Shown piece after piece: positions 10,086-18,625 of a stretch of 20,031 bases of DNA. The DNA comes from Apostichopus parvimensis. Taxonomy: Eukaryota > Echinodermata > Holothuroidea > Aspidochirotida > Stichopodidae. A program made the translations under genes and the position numbers. The DNA lies in contig KN886891.1 of the NCBI GenBank assembly GCA_000934455.1, positions 74,131 through 94,161 of the forward strand, read 5' to 3'. The notes below the pieces were generated by a model, which was not told the origin of the DNA, searched no databases, and was given only the letters and a program-made list of their open reading frames with translations. Position 1 is the stretch's first letter; every line of letters begins with the position of its first letter.

Positions 10086-10657
10086 AACTGGAAATAATTT
10101 ATCTAGTATCACATCCCAAAGTTATACGACAAATGGGCACATTGCTATCTAGAGAAGTGAAAAGATGTATAGCAGTTTTTGTACATAAGTACCATAGTAC
10201 TTTGTAAGGGAACTGTATTCAGAATCTTCAACAGTTTTATACAAACTTTGAGCACTAGATTATTCCTTGACCAATGGAAAATAGTTTGAGAAAGGATGAG
10301 TCTTCTCAGGTATAGATGTTTGCTAAATATGTACTAATTGTTAGCCTGTAAATAGTGCATTTACTTTGTAACTTAATAGTCTATATATATTATACTTAAA
10401 GATACCAACAATACTATCATACAAGCAAGAGAAATTTTAAATTTTGGAAGGGAAATTCTATGCCATTGCCTCACTTTTTGAGGCTGGTGTGTATATCATG
10501 TTTGTACACCGCATTGAGCTGGTAACTGTTAGAGCAAAAGAGGAAGCATCTTTCAGCACCGATTATAAATATTGGTAGACCTATGACTTTTATGCTATTC
10601 AGCTATTGCTAATCTGGTCAAGAGAAGATTTACCATCTGGTTAAGCTGTTTCCTTAG
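10086..10657. other. AT-rich non-coding stretch, no gene seen
   Basis: No sustained frame and no RNA gene. The last about 20 bases (TTAAG, then TGTTTCCTTAG) look like a branch site, pyrimidine run and acceptor for the candidate exon that follows. Confidence 0.45.
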
Positions 10658-10796
10658 CTAGTGGTTTCCAATGGTCAAACTGGTCAAATTATGCTGCAAG
10701 GAACATGCAGCTTCAATTTACACAAGATTATGACACAGGAGCATGTATTCCAAGGATATCTGTTAACACGTACCATAAACAACAAAAGAACCAGAG
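10658..10796 (+). CDS. Candidate internal exon, 139 bp, unrecognised protein
   Basis: An acceptor-like site (pyrimidine run then TTAG at 10654-10657) and a strong donor (CAGAG|GTAAGC) bound a frame with no stops: two bases, 45 codons, two bases. The predicted segment is polar with several aromatics and Asn/Gln (S-G-F-Q-W-S-N-W-S-N at its start, H-K-Q-Q-K-N-Q at its end), unlike the low-complexity translations elsewhere in the window. It would accept the one base left over by the candidate exon at 2782-2863 and hand two bases to the candidate at 12050-12118. No family was recognised. An isolated 45-codon frame can arise by chance, and the introns implied would be 7.8 and 1.3 kb. Confidence 0.3.
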
Positions 10797-10821
10797 GTAA
10801 GCACCAAGCCTAACATTACAT

Positions 10822-10887
10822 TACACCTCCACTTAGCCCCAGTAAGGTAGCCGAAGTTAGGCCTTACTCCCTTAGTATGGTGGTGTA
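10822..10887 (+). repeat. 66-nt imperfect hairpin
   Basis: The outer stem pairs TACACC.CCA (10822-10831) with TGG.GGTGTA (10878-10887), with one T-T mismatch. After an internal loop, an inner stem pairs AGTAAGG (10841-10847) with CCTTACT (10862-10868) around a 14-nt loop. About sixteen base pairs form in all. The size and shape are in the range of an animal pre-miRNA, but it could equally be a tiny palindromic repeat. No known microRNA was recognised. Confidence 0.4.
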
Positions 10888-11010
10888 TGGATAGATTTGT
10901 GTACTATATATATGTAGCTGCATTGATAGACATTGCAGAACTTAGCCATGTTCGTAAGTTAAATTGTATCCATTGTTTCATTCGCAACTTTAATTAACAA
11001 AGCCACAAAA

Positions 11011-11024
11011 GAAATGGCCAGAGT
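11011..11024 (+). repeat. Target-site duplication of retroposon copy 1
   Basis: GAAATGGCCAGAGT, repeated perfectly at 11267-11280; the two bracket the minus-strand U2-headed retroposon. Confidence 0.85.
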
Positions 11025-11266
11025 ACTTTTTAAGAAAAGTCACCCAGGAAAGAACCTGGGCACAAAAACCAAACTACCGAACAACTGATCCGCTCTCAAC
11101 CCCAGTCCCCTTGCATCGGGACTGTGACTGTGTGATCATCATCTGGTGTGCATCATCATTACCTTCGAAAGGGAACAGATACATTACTACACATGATCTT
11201 AGCCAAAAGGCTGAGAAGCGAATTTAGAGTGTACATAAGCCAGTTCTTGAAAAGAATAATTCATAG
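11025..11266 (-). mobile_element. SINE-like retroposon with U2 snRNA-derived head, copy 1
   Basis: On the minus strand, bases 11221 downward read TCGCTTCTCAGCC and TTTTGGCTAAGATCATG. This is the 5' end of U2 snRNA from about nt 2, through the GUAGUA branch-site-recognition motif, to about nt 45, with a 5-base insertion (ATGTA) after GTAGTA. It then leaves U2 and continues into a body shared with 13179-13360, including hairpins AGTCCC/GGGACT and CCCAGG/CCTGGG. It ends in a short A-rich tail (TTAAAAAGT) at 11025. A perfect 14-bp direct repeat lies on both sides. About 45 bases (11222-11266) between the U2 head and the duplication are absent from the other copy and unexplained. The U2 Sm site and 3' half are missing, so it is not a U2 gene. 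Confidence 0.85.
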
Positions 11267-11280
11267 GAAATGGCCAGAGT
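11267..11280 (+). repeat. Target-site duplication of retroposon copy 1, second copy
   Basis: GAAATGGCCAGAGT, identical over 14 bp to 11011-11024. Confidence 0.85.
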
Positions 11281-12049
11281 TGACACAGTGAAACAAGGAA
11301 ATATCAGTTTGTATTCTGAGAAACTTTTGTAAATTATTTCACCCATTTAGCAGAATTATACAGTAGCCTAAACCTCAATGCACAAGCGACTATGGGAAAA
11401 CTTTCCTTGCTTCAAGCTGCTTAACTTCCGACCGTTACTTGTAAGTAAAATTCTTTCCATTCCTGGTTGAATCTGTTCAAACCATCGACGAAATCCAATT
11501 GCTGAAGGATGGAAATATACAGCTAAGCAAACACATCACTACAATCCTTTTACTGTTTAGATGAACATGAATGCCCTTACTACCTTAGGCCTTACTATTG
11601 CGAATTGACAAATTACAGTAGCTAGTTATACGTATACCATCATATTATGATTTACAAACTAGTTTTAATAAAAATCTCATGAATTTTACAACTATCAACA
11701 ATTTTCGTTTTCTGGTAAGGATAATGAATATTTCTTGGAAGACTCACTGAGATACTGAGATCGAAATTCTGCAAAACTACAATTTGGTGGAACGCATCCA
11801 TTCCTGCTACTGTACTGTACACATAGGCCTAGGCTGCACTAGAACTGTAGTGTAGAACTGGAAGCCTAACTAAGGTTACTGCAGTGTAAGTTAACTTAGA
11901 CTAGATAACGACTAATGTTAGGCAACATGTGTTATTATTACACAAGAGTGCCATAGAAAGTACCAGTTAGCCCTGTAGACAACACATCAAAACCCATTTG
12001 GTGGACTGGCATATCCATTGATACAGGTAACATGGATACATCTCTTCAG
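11281..12049. other. AT-rich non-coding stretch, no clear gene
   Basis: A 21-codon frame from an ATG at 11379 runs into a TT|GTAAGT donor-like site at 11441, but nothing else supports it as a first exon. Short inverted words (TAGGCT/AGCCTA, CACTA/TAGTG) near 11825-11870 may form small hairpins. Confidence 0.4.
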
Positions 12050-12118
12050 TTCTTATTTTGATTCACCTTATTCGCTCAGCACATTTGCCGTCCGAAGGTT
12101 TCGCAAGTGTAGACTCAC
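12050..12118 (+). CDS. Candidate short internal exon, 69 bp, unrecognised protein
   Basis: A good acceptor (TACATCTCTTCAG ending at 12049) and donor (CAC|GTAAGG) bound one base, 22 codons and two bases with no stop. The translation is serine- and arginine-containing (S-Y-F-D-S-P-Y-S-L at the start, R-R-F-R-K-C-R-L at the end). The segment is locally richer in G+C and CpG than its flanks. It accepts the two bases left by the candidate exon at 10658-10796. It is very short, so chance is likely unless RNA evidence supports it. It could instead be part of an untranslated exon. Confidence 0.2.
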
Positions 12119-12144
12119 GTAAGGCCTAGCCCCTGTCTAAACAA

Positions 12145-12630
12145 TGTGCCTGCAACAAAAAATAAGTCACACACACATGACACCTGGCACACACAACACC
12201 ACACATCTCGAGAGAACAAAGACAAAATACAAGAACACCCCCAAAAGCACACACACACAAAAAAAAAAATAAAAAAAAAAAAAACACCCCACCCACATAG
12301 ACCCTCTGCGCTAAAAGAAAAAGAACATCACAAAAGAACGAATAGCTAAAACAAACAAATAAAAAGCATACACATACAGACAGACAAGGGACGAACGAAT
12401 TGTAACAAAAAACAAACAAAGCAGGGACCTCAACAAACAAAGCATCGCTCACTAACGAGCGAGAACCAACCGACCACCCAGGACGAAGGATCTTTCAAAG
12501 AAAAAAACAAAAATAGAAAAAGATGAAAAGCACACTGGGACACACACACAAAAACACACAACACAACAAAATGTACACGCCCCCCACATATACACGAAAA
12601 CTACACATATGTCACACTAAAACATAGCAG
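12145..12630 (+). repeat. A/C-rich low-complexity region almost free of T
   Basis: Over 12181-12600 I count 33 T in 420 bases (about 8%), against roughly 30% elsewhere. The sequence mixes (CA)n, (AAAC)-like words, two long A runs near 12259-12284 and C runs, without a clean period. Open frames on either strand here (12126-12452 minus, 12146-12349 plus) are by-products of the missing T/A stops and are not genes. Confidence 0.9.
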
Positions 12631-12632
12631 AC

Positions 12633-13166
12633 GACAATATTTGTTTACAACAATACTTATCCTTTCTGATTGGTGGGAAGTGTTATTGTCACGAAAGGTG
12701 CACTCATAAATGCAAACGTGTTTAGAAGTACAAATTACATTGTTTTACCAATTTTTTCATTATGTAAAGCCAATACGCATCACAATTGTCATTCGGGAAA
12801 AAAAACTTCCAACTGCCACCATTTTGTCATCAAATTGTTGATTGTGTGTGATTTGTTAATGTCTACAGTATTATCTTGGAATATTTAGCTTTGACAAGTT
12901 GGTCTCGAAGTTCAATAAACATGGGATGTAGGTGGGGTGCATTAGAGAGGATGGAATGGAGAGATGCTGTGCAAAGTTTTCAATTACCATGATTTGCCAG
13001 CTTCCAGATTTAACAGCTATTGTGGAAATTAAAGTAGCATACTAACATAACCACCTAAACTTACGACAAACATTTACAGAAGAGTTTGGCACTTGATCTT
13101 ATAATTTTGGACAAGTACAACAAAATCTAACAAATATTTCTCAAGTTACAATTACAAAGGATAAAT
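12633..13166. other. AT-rich non-coding stretch, no gene seen
   Basis: A 72-codon frame at 12670-12888 is unremarkable in length and composition for chance. No RNA gene or element ends were recognised. Confidence 0.45.
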
Positions 13167-13178
13167 CTAATACACTAG
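13167..13178 (+). repeat. Target-site duplication of retroposon copy 2, left
   Basis: CTAATACACTAG, repeated perfectly at 13361-13372. Its last G could also be nt 4 of the U2-derived head. Confidence 0.85.
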
Positions 13179-13360
13179 CTTCTCGGCATTTTGGCTAAGA
13201 TCATGTGTAGTATCTGTTCCCTTTCGAGGGGAATGGTGATGCACACCCGACGATGATCACACAGTTACAGTCCCGATGCAAGGGGACTGGGGCTGAGAGA
13301 GGATCAGTCGTTTGGTTTCGTACCCAGGTTCTTTCCTGGGAGACTTTTCCTTAAAAAAAA
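13179..13360 (+). mobile_element. SINE-like retroposon with U2 snRNA-derived head, copy 2
   Basis: This is the cleaner copy. U2 nt 4-45 lie at 13178-13219 with two differences from the vertebrate U2 sequence I know (C14 to A, A30 to T; the A30 change is shared with copy 1). They include GTAGTA. From 13220 the sequence is unrelated to U2 and matches copy 1: a CCTTTCGAGGGG fold, the hairpin AGTCCC (13269-13274) with GGGACT (13283-13288), the hairpin CCCAGG (13323-13328) with CCTGGG (13335-13340), and an eight-A tail at 13353-13360. A perfect 12-bp target duplication lies immediately outside. The length of about 182 bp, A tail and flanking duplication are SINE features. No tRNA-type A/B box pair was recognised, so how it was transcribed is open. 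SINEs with snRNA-derived heads are known in some animals but are rare. Confidence 0.9.
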
Positions 13361-13372
13361 CTAATACACTAG
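13361..13372 (+). repeat. Target-site duplication of retroposon copy 2, right
   Basis: CTAATACACTAG, identical to 13167-13178, directly after the A tail. Confidence 0.85.
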
Positions 13373-13384
13373 TAACAGCGACAT

Positions 13385-13512
13385 AGCCAGGGTACGGGAG
13401 GCCAAGATCCACAAAATATGTCTGCCCCCCCCAAAAAAAAATTGGTCATGCCTACCCACCTAGAAAAGCATTGGGTCCACATACAAACAATAGTCGAGCT
13501 TCGCCCCTGGCT
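13385..13512. mobile_element. Possible miniature inverted-repeat element
   Basis: AGCCAGGG (13385-13392) is inverted at CCCTGGCT (13505-13512). The interior has a C run followed by an A run (13425-13440), as often seen in invertebrate repeats with TAGCCAGGG-type ends next to C or G runs. Only 8 bp of the ends match perfectly and no target duplication was found. Confidence 0.35.
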
Positions 13513-13854
13513 GGTAGTTCATGATTCAAATGGAAATATATTCTTTTGTTTCTTTTTCATATAGATATTAAAATCACACTGAAAGTGAAACTCAGATATT
13601 TTCAAAATTGATAGCTGTTTCCTTCTTGTTTGAAATAAAATCACATTAAATGGTACTGGGTTTTTTCTGGGATTTAAGGAGCAACTCTGTCCCCAAAAGC
13701 TTCATAAAAACTGCACAAAAGTTCAAAAGCAGAAAGACAGAGGGAATTGTTAACATCTTTGCTGTTCGTCAGGATCATCGACATTTTTCAAGGATTATAA
13801 AGAGCGGATTATAAAGAGCAGATGTGCCCCTAGGGTTGTTGTCGACTTCCATGT
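13513..13854. other. AT-rich non-coding stretch with a 14-bp tandem duplication
   Basis: GGATTATAAAGAGC occurs twice back to back at 13792-13805 and 13806-13819. Otherwise nothing was recognised. Confidence 0.6.
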
Positions 13855-13881
13855 GGGGGGAGGGGGTGGAGGGGAGCGGGG
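13855..13881 (+). repeat. Strong G-quadruplex-forming motif
   Basis: Four G runs (six, five, four and four G) separated by loops A, TGGA and AGC, matching the usual quadruplex pattern with very short loops. Confidence 0.85.
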
Positions 13882-14042
13882 TGTGGAGGTCCTCCCCAGA
13901 ATAAAGATACATTGTATTCTGAGGCATAGGTAGGCTATTCATTAGGTCTACAAGCAAGAAAGTCCTGATGAATATTTTTAATTTCTTTATGAGCGATTGA
14001 AAAAGGAGGTGTACATCCAACCCCCCCCTCTCTCCCCCGCCC

Positions 14043-16424
14043 GGATTCTACCATTGTTGAGAAGAAAAGCAAGGAACAGTTAAATATTCTTAAAAAACTT
14101 CTAAAAACAAAATTTTACATAATGTCAATCACATAGACGAATAACCAAAGACAAAAATACCTGAATATATTGCATTTACAGCCGATGATTCTTTATTATT
14201 CTTCACTACACAAAGTACAAAATGACAGACTACCCTGATGCCCTTCATTATCTTTACAAAAGATATTGACGAACATTTTATTCTGTGATAACTGTTAATT
14301 TTTGTTTTTTATAGCTCAAGATATTATAAGCCAATGACAAAACACTCATAATACAGCAAGAATTCCCAAAATTGTATTTAACCAAACGAGTATGCTAGGA
14401 AAACTTTTCAATGAAGAAAAGAAGAAGAAGAAAAAGAAGGCATTTAAGTGAAATGCAAACTACTAATTGAGTTGCAAAATAAAAAACCTCTTTTAATTTG
14501 ATTATATTTTACAAAACTCATGTCATCGCTTTAAAACATTTAAGTGAAAGATCAGGATATTGTACAACATGTACAACACTGCATATCGATACTTACCTAC
14601 TACCATTCAAATATCTTACTACAAAAAAAGCATATATCGTCGCTTGGGTTAATGGTCGATGACATTAAGTAGTTAACCATATATGCAGTTTAATAGAGTT
14701 CCATAGAGAGAGAAAGAGAATATGTCAAGGTTTCTCGTAAACATATTTAAATGTGAAGCAATCAAGTGATAACAGGTTCCCATTTGATCAAGAAAAGCAG
14801 AAACGATACCATCAAGAAAAGTTGGGTAACATCAAAATATTTCATATTATTAAAGATTTTATCCTTTGAAATTTATAAGTTGCACCGGTTGGCAAATTAA
14901 AAAGTAGTCTATTTAGTTTTAATATCTCATGACACCAACAAAAGGTGGGTTAGTTTTGTAAGAAAAACAGTATATCAAAGAGTTATTCATACGTTTGTGT
15001 GAAATCAAGACCATGAATTCAAGGGTATTAATGGGTTGCTACTCTTTTGCAAATTGTACAGAATGTATTAGACGACTACTTTATGTTTGACATTATTACA
15101 AGTAAAATAGCACAACTACTCACAAAATTATTTCCAGTTTTCCACACAAAAAAAAAATTAAATCTGAAGAAGGGTTTTGTGCAAAATGTGCCAAGGAAGG
15201 ATATTGAAATTAATCAGACTGGAAGTTTCCTATTTTTTTTTCTACAATAGAAAATTATTAAATAAAAATCTCTGAAAAGGAATAGTCCAGCAACCTGCAG
15301 CCTGGCTAAAGAAGTAATAAAAATAATTCAAGCAATTTGAAGACCAAAAAATATAGATGCCAAAAAAAGGAATCGAATAATATGTATGAAAAATATGCAC
15401 TACTTGTCGTCATTAAGTATTTAACATAACTTATGTTAAAAATGAAAATCACTGTAGGCCAGTGTAAAGTATATTTTATTCTATTTAAACAAAGATGAAC
15501 TACTATATTAAATATAGTGAGAACTACACAAACAGAGAAAAGACATGCAGGGATATGCATCCAATTATGAGAACAAAACATAATATTATACCAGATGGAA
15601 AATCAATCATGATGATGAGGAAATTGTGTTCACTGAGCCAACGAGGAGCTTTGTTTGCTTAAAGACCTCAAAATACAATCTTCGTTGAGAACTAGATGTT
15701 AGCTGCAGCACTATAGGTACATGTATACTAATTTGCTACAGATAATTGTTACAATTCCAACAAAAAATCACTAAGTTTAGAACATCATGATGGCAATTGT
15801 TTTGTGACAACCAATGCAATCAATCCATTTCAATTACTACTTTGAGATTATGTCAAATGAAATGGGGGTGAGGGTGGGGTGAGTTAAAAGTCCTGTGCTA
15901 CATTTCACTATAGACTATCGCAAAACAAGATTTGGTAGCAAAGACTATACCCTGTGGCAATGCATCTCTTTAGTTGCCTAAGTAATGGCAAGTTTTGTAA
16001 TAACCCAAAAAATTACAAAAGACAATTTTCTGCATAAAAGTTCATAGTACAGCAAAAGATGATAAACAATGCAACTCCAAGAAAGGTGCAAACGATCTGG
16101 GGTTTCGATGGATTAAACATCATCAGAATTCTGGTAAAAATGGTAAGTGGACTTTCTGTGCATATTTAAGCTTATTGAAGAGAAAAAGAATACCTTGGAT
16201 CTACGAATGGTTAGTTTTACATTACAAAGTTTACACCTTGTTAACCCTCTAGCCAAAGTTCAATTATGTGAAACTACGTAATTAATGTGTGTACAACTGT
16301 CTGCAGAACTGATGTGGACAATAAAATACCAATTAATGTTAACAATAATGATTTTCCCTCAGATGCAACTGTATGTATGGATTTAAATGCTTTTGTATGC
16401 TTTCACATAACACTTGCTATATTT
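14043..16424. other. AT-rich non-coding stretch, no gene seen
   Basis: Only short chance frames were seen (15047-15250 plus, 15306-15581 minus, both Phe/Ile/Lys-rich from AT content). A purine-only run lies at about 14414-14440 and a G-rich word at 15864-15879. An open frame without ATG at about 16009-16250 spans a GTAAGT at 16143 but lacks other support. It is preceded at 14020-14042 by a C-rich run. Confidence 0.45.
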
Positions 16425-16615
16425 ACTTGATAAATATACATTATGAAAGTTGGACAATTCTCATGTAAAAAATTACACACATATACTTGATATCCACTTG
16501 ATAGATATATAGTTTGTACAACTGTCGTGAAAACCACATGATGGACATTTCTTGTTTACTTTATCCCGTAGTTACACATATACCCGATACACGTACTTGA
16601 TACACATACTTGATA
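16425..16615 (+). repeat. Dispersed ACTTGATA repeats in a degenerate duplicated block
   Basis: The 8-mer ACTTGATA occurs at 16425, 16485, 16496, 16595 and 16608, often preceded by ATAT or ACACAT. Neighbouring phrases also recur: TTACACACATATACTTGATA at 16473-16492 and TTACACATATACCCGATAC at 16572-16590. This suggests an old, decayed tandem duplication with a period near 100 bp. Confidence 0.6.
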
Positions 16616-16860
16616 CATGTTTTATATTTTGAAAAGCACACAAAGAGCAATCCCTACAAGAAACTTCACAGATGTTTGGCACCTGAAATTTTCTTGCGAG
16701 ATGTCAGCATAACACAAGTTGGTGGCTATAAAGATTCAGCATTAAAAGTAAAGTTTAATGTGAGTTTACGAAGACTGCCGGCAATCGTGTGGTCGACCTC
16801 AGAAACTATTAAAAAACCCTGGTAATAAGCCTCACTCTCTTCAATATGTAGAAAAAATAA

Positions 16861-17010
16861 AAAACAACCCCCAATTTTCAAAAAATCCAAGTGAAAGCCC
16901 CCCCCCTCCCACTCCAACAACAAAGGGGAAAAAAGGGAAAGAAGCAACCAAAAAAAAAGCGCTAGAGGCCCCTGAAAAACCCTATAAAAAAAAAAAAACA
17001 CACAGGAAAA
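16861..17010 (+). repeat. Second T-poor A/C/G-rich low-complexity tract
   Basis: About 12 T in 150 bases by my count, with long A runs, a nine-base C run and G runs but no clean repeat unit. The 131-codon minus-strand frame across it (16726-17121) exists because the tract lacks stops, and its translation is Phe/Leu-rich low complexity. It is not annotated as a gene. Confidence 0.8.
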
Positions 17011-17030
17011 AGATTTTTTTTTTATAAAAA

Positions 17031-17380
17031 TAGAACATGGAAATAATATACCAAATAATATACCAAAGTACCAGTATTCATTTTGACAGAGAAAAACTTG
17101 ATACAACCTTACTATAAGCAAAGAACATTTTGATTAAAAAAAGATAAAAGAGGGAAAAATATTGTTAAGTTTCGGCATTAACCAAATGACATGTGCAACC
17201 ATGGATTAGATTACAAAGAGCATCATTCAAAACTGAGTCCTTCACAAATTCCAGATGACGCAGAAATAACTTCCTAATTTCATTCAAGGTGATTGTGTTA
17301 CACAAACCATGAAGAAAAGACATTTAGTGGGTCGTATTATGGGTAGGGAACAGTAGGAAATTGACAATTTACTTCCTTCA
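17031..17380. other. AT-rich non-coding stretch, no gene seen
   Basis: ATAATATACCAA is duplicated at about 17044-17066. Otherwise nothing was recognised. Confidence 0.45.
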
Positions 17381-17430
17381 CCCCCCCTCCACTTCCTATG
17401 TTCCACCCACCCACACCCCAGTCCCCTCCC
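17380..17430 (-). repeat. C-rich tract (quadruplex potential on minus strand)
   Basis: C runs of seven, three, three, four, four and three within 50 bases. The complementary strand has closely spaced G runs. Confidence 0.75.
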
Positions 17431-18575
17431 AACTGGCAGTTTGTGGCATTTGGTTTACTCTTAAGAGAAAAATTTGTAACAAGTAAAATGAATCAACTTA
17501 ACATCAACATAAAGTCATTTAAGTCGCTAAATTCTCCAGAAATATGAAAAGTATAGCCTCATTGACATTAGGCAGTCTCAGAAATAATCACAGTTTGAAG
17601 TGAACACACACAAAAAAAAAAACATTAGTAACTCTTAAATTAGTTTTACAGCAAGCGAATTTTTGTCACATATCTGTCTCCAATAACGAATAAAATGGCA
17701 ATAGCTAGATAGCAAGGTTCAAACTTAAGTACTTTCTCTATTTATCATTTTTTTATTATTTTTTTTTCATTTTAAGGAAACTTATTGATTTATGAGTCAA
17801 GATATTTCAAAACTATCATATCCATAAAATCCTAGCAGTATTTTTTAAGCAATTTAGTTCCCTGAAAAGGAAGTAGATTTAACCAAAAAAACAAAAACAA
17901 AGGCAGTGTCTCTTTGAACTGTCCTGACATCATTAGTACACTCTAGTTGGTCACAAATTTGTCTTTTTCTCTCTATTCTTCTTTGTTATTCCATTTCCAA
18001 CAAAAAGTGAAGATTTCACACAATACTATACACTGTTTTCATGACAGATTTTTGCATGCTACACAGGGTGATTTATTCTCATTGGCTGTATGCTCATTGG
18101 CTGTAGCGTTAGCATTAGTTTCCACAAATGGTGCTACACTGTCTGAATTTTCACAAAAAAATGTATGAAGATGATAAATGCTAATTAACAGTAAGTTCTT
18201 GGTTTTACTGCCCACTTGTGAGACTTCTTGAAGTCGAAAATTAAAACCAACTTGAGAGCGTGTGCCAATAACTAATGATCTTCCAAACTTATCCGTTTAT
18301 AATACTAATGTTGTCAGTGTTATACAATTGAACGACCATAAACTACAGAACAAGTAAAGATCATACAGCGACCAATGTTATAAACTGGTACTTTTTGAAG
18401 GAAGGTAAAGTATAAATGCTTGTTAGTATTCCAAAAAAAGATATTAAATCTACTAAAGTATTAAAAAAAAAAAAATTCTCCAAATAAAGAAAGTCATCCT
18501 GATAGTGGTTTAAGGCACAGAAGAGAAAGACAAATTTATAATGTTGTCTATGTTGTCTAGCAGCTTGAAAAAGAA
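17431..18575. other. AT-rich non-coding stretch, no gene seen
   Basis: Chance frames only (17947-18168 plus; 18361-18612 minus, Phe-rich across a T run). CTCATTGGCTGTA-like words repeat at 18078 and 18091. Confidence 0.45.
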
Positions 18576-18625
18576 ATAAACAAACAACAAACAAACAAAC
18601 AAACAACAACAAAAAAACAAAAGAA
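18576..18625 (+). repeat. (AAAC)n microsatellite
   Basis: Interrupted AAAC/AAC repeats ending in an A-rich run; simple sequence. Confidence 0.9.

Noticed and set aside
11379-11440. First coding exon from the ATG at 11379 to GTAAGT
   Set aside because: Twenty-one codons with no promoter signal and no compatible next exon found.
12126-12452. 108-codon minus-strand ORF (and plus-strand 12146-12349)
   Set aside because: Both frames are open because the tract lacks T on one strand. The translations are Phe/Val/Cys or Lys/His/Thr low complexity.
13178-13219. Functional U2 snRNA gene
   Set aside because: Only about the first 45 nt of U2 are present. The branch-site region is followed by unrelated sequence, with no Sm site or U2 3' stem-loops, and the unit is bounded by a target duplication.
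16053-16142. Possible 90-bp plus-strand exon ending at GTAAGT within a longer ATG-less open frame
   Set aside because: The acceptor lacks a pyrimidine tract, its phase does not fit the other plus-strand candidates, and the frame is lysine-rich as expected from A content.
16726-17121. 131-codon minus-strand ORF, longest in the window
   Set aside because: It runs across A- and C-rich low-complexity DNA. The translation is Phe/Leu runs with no domain.
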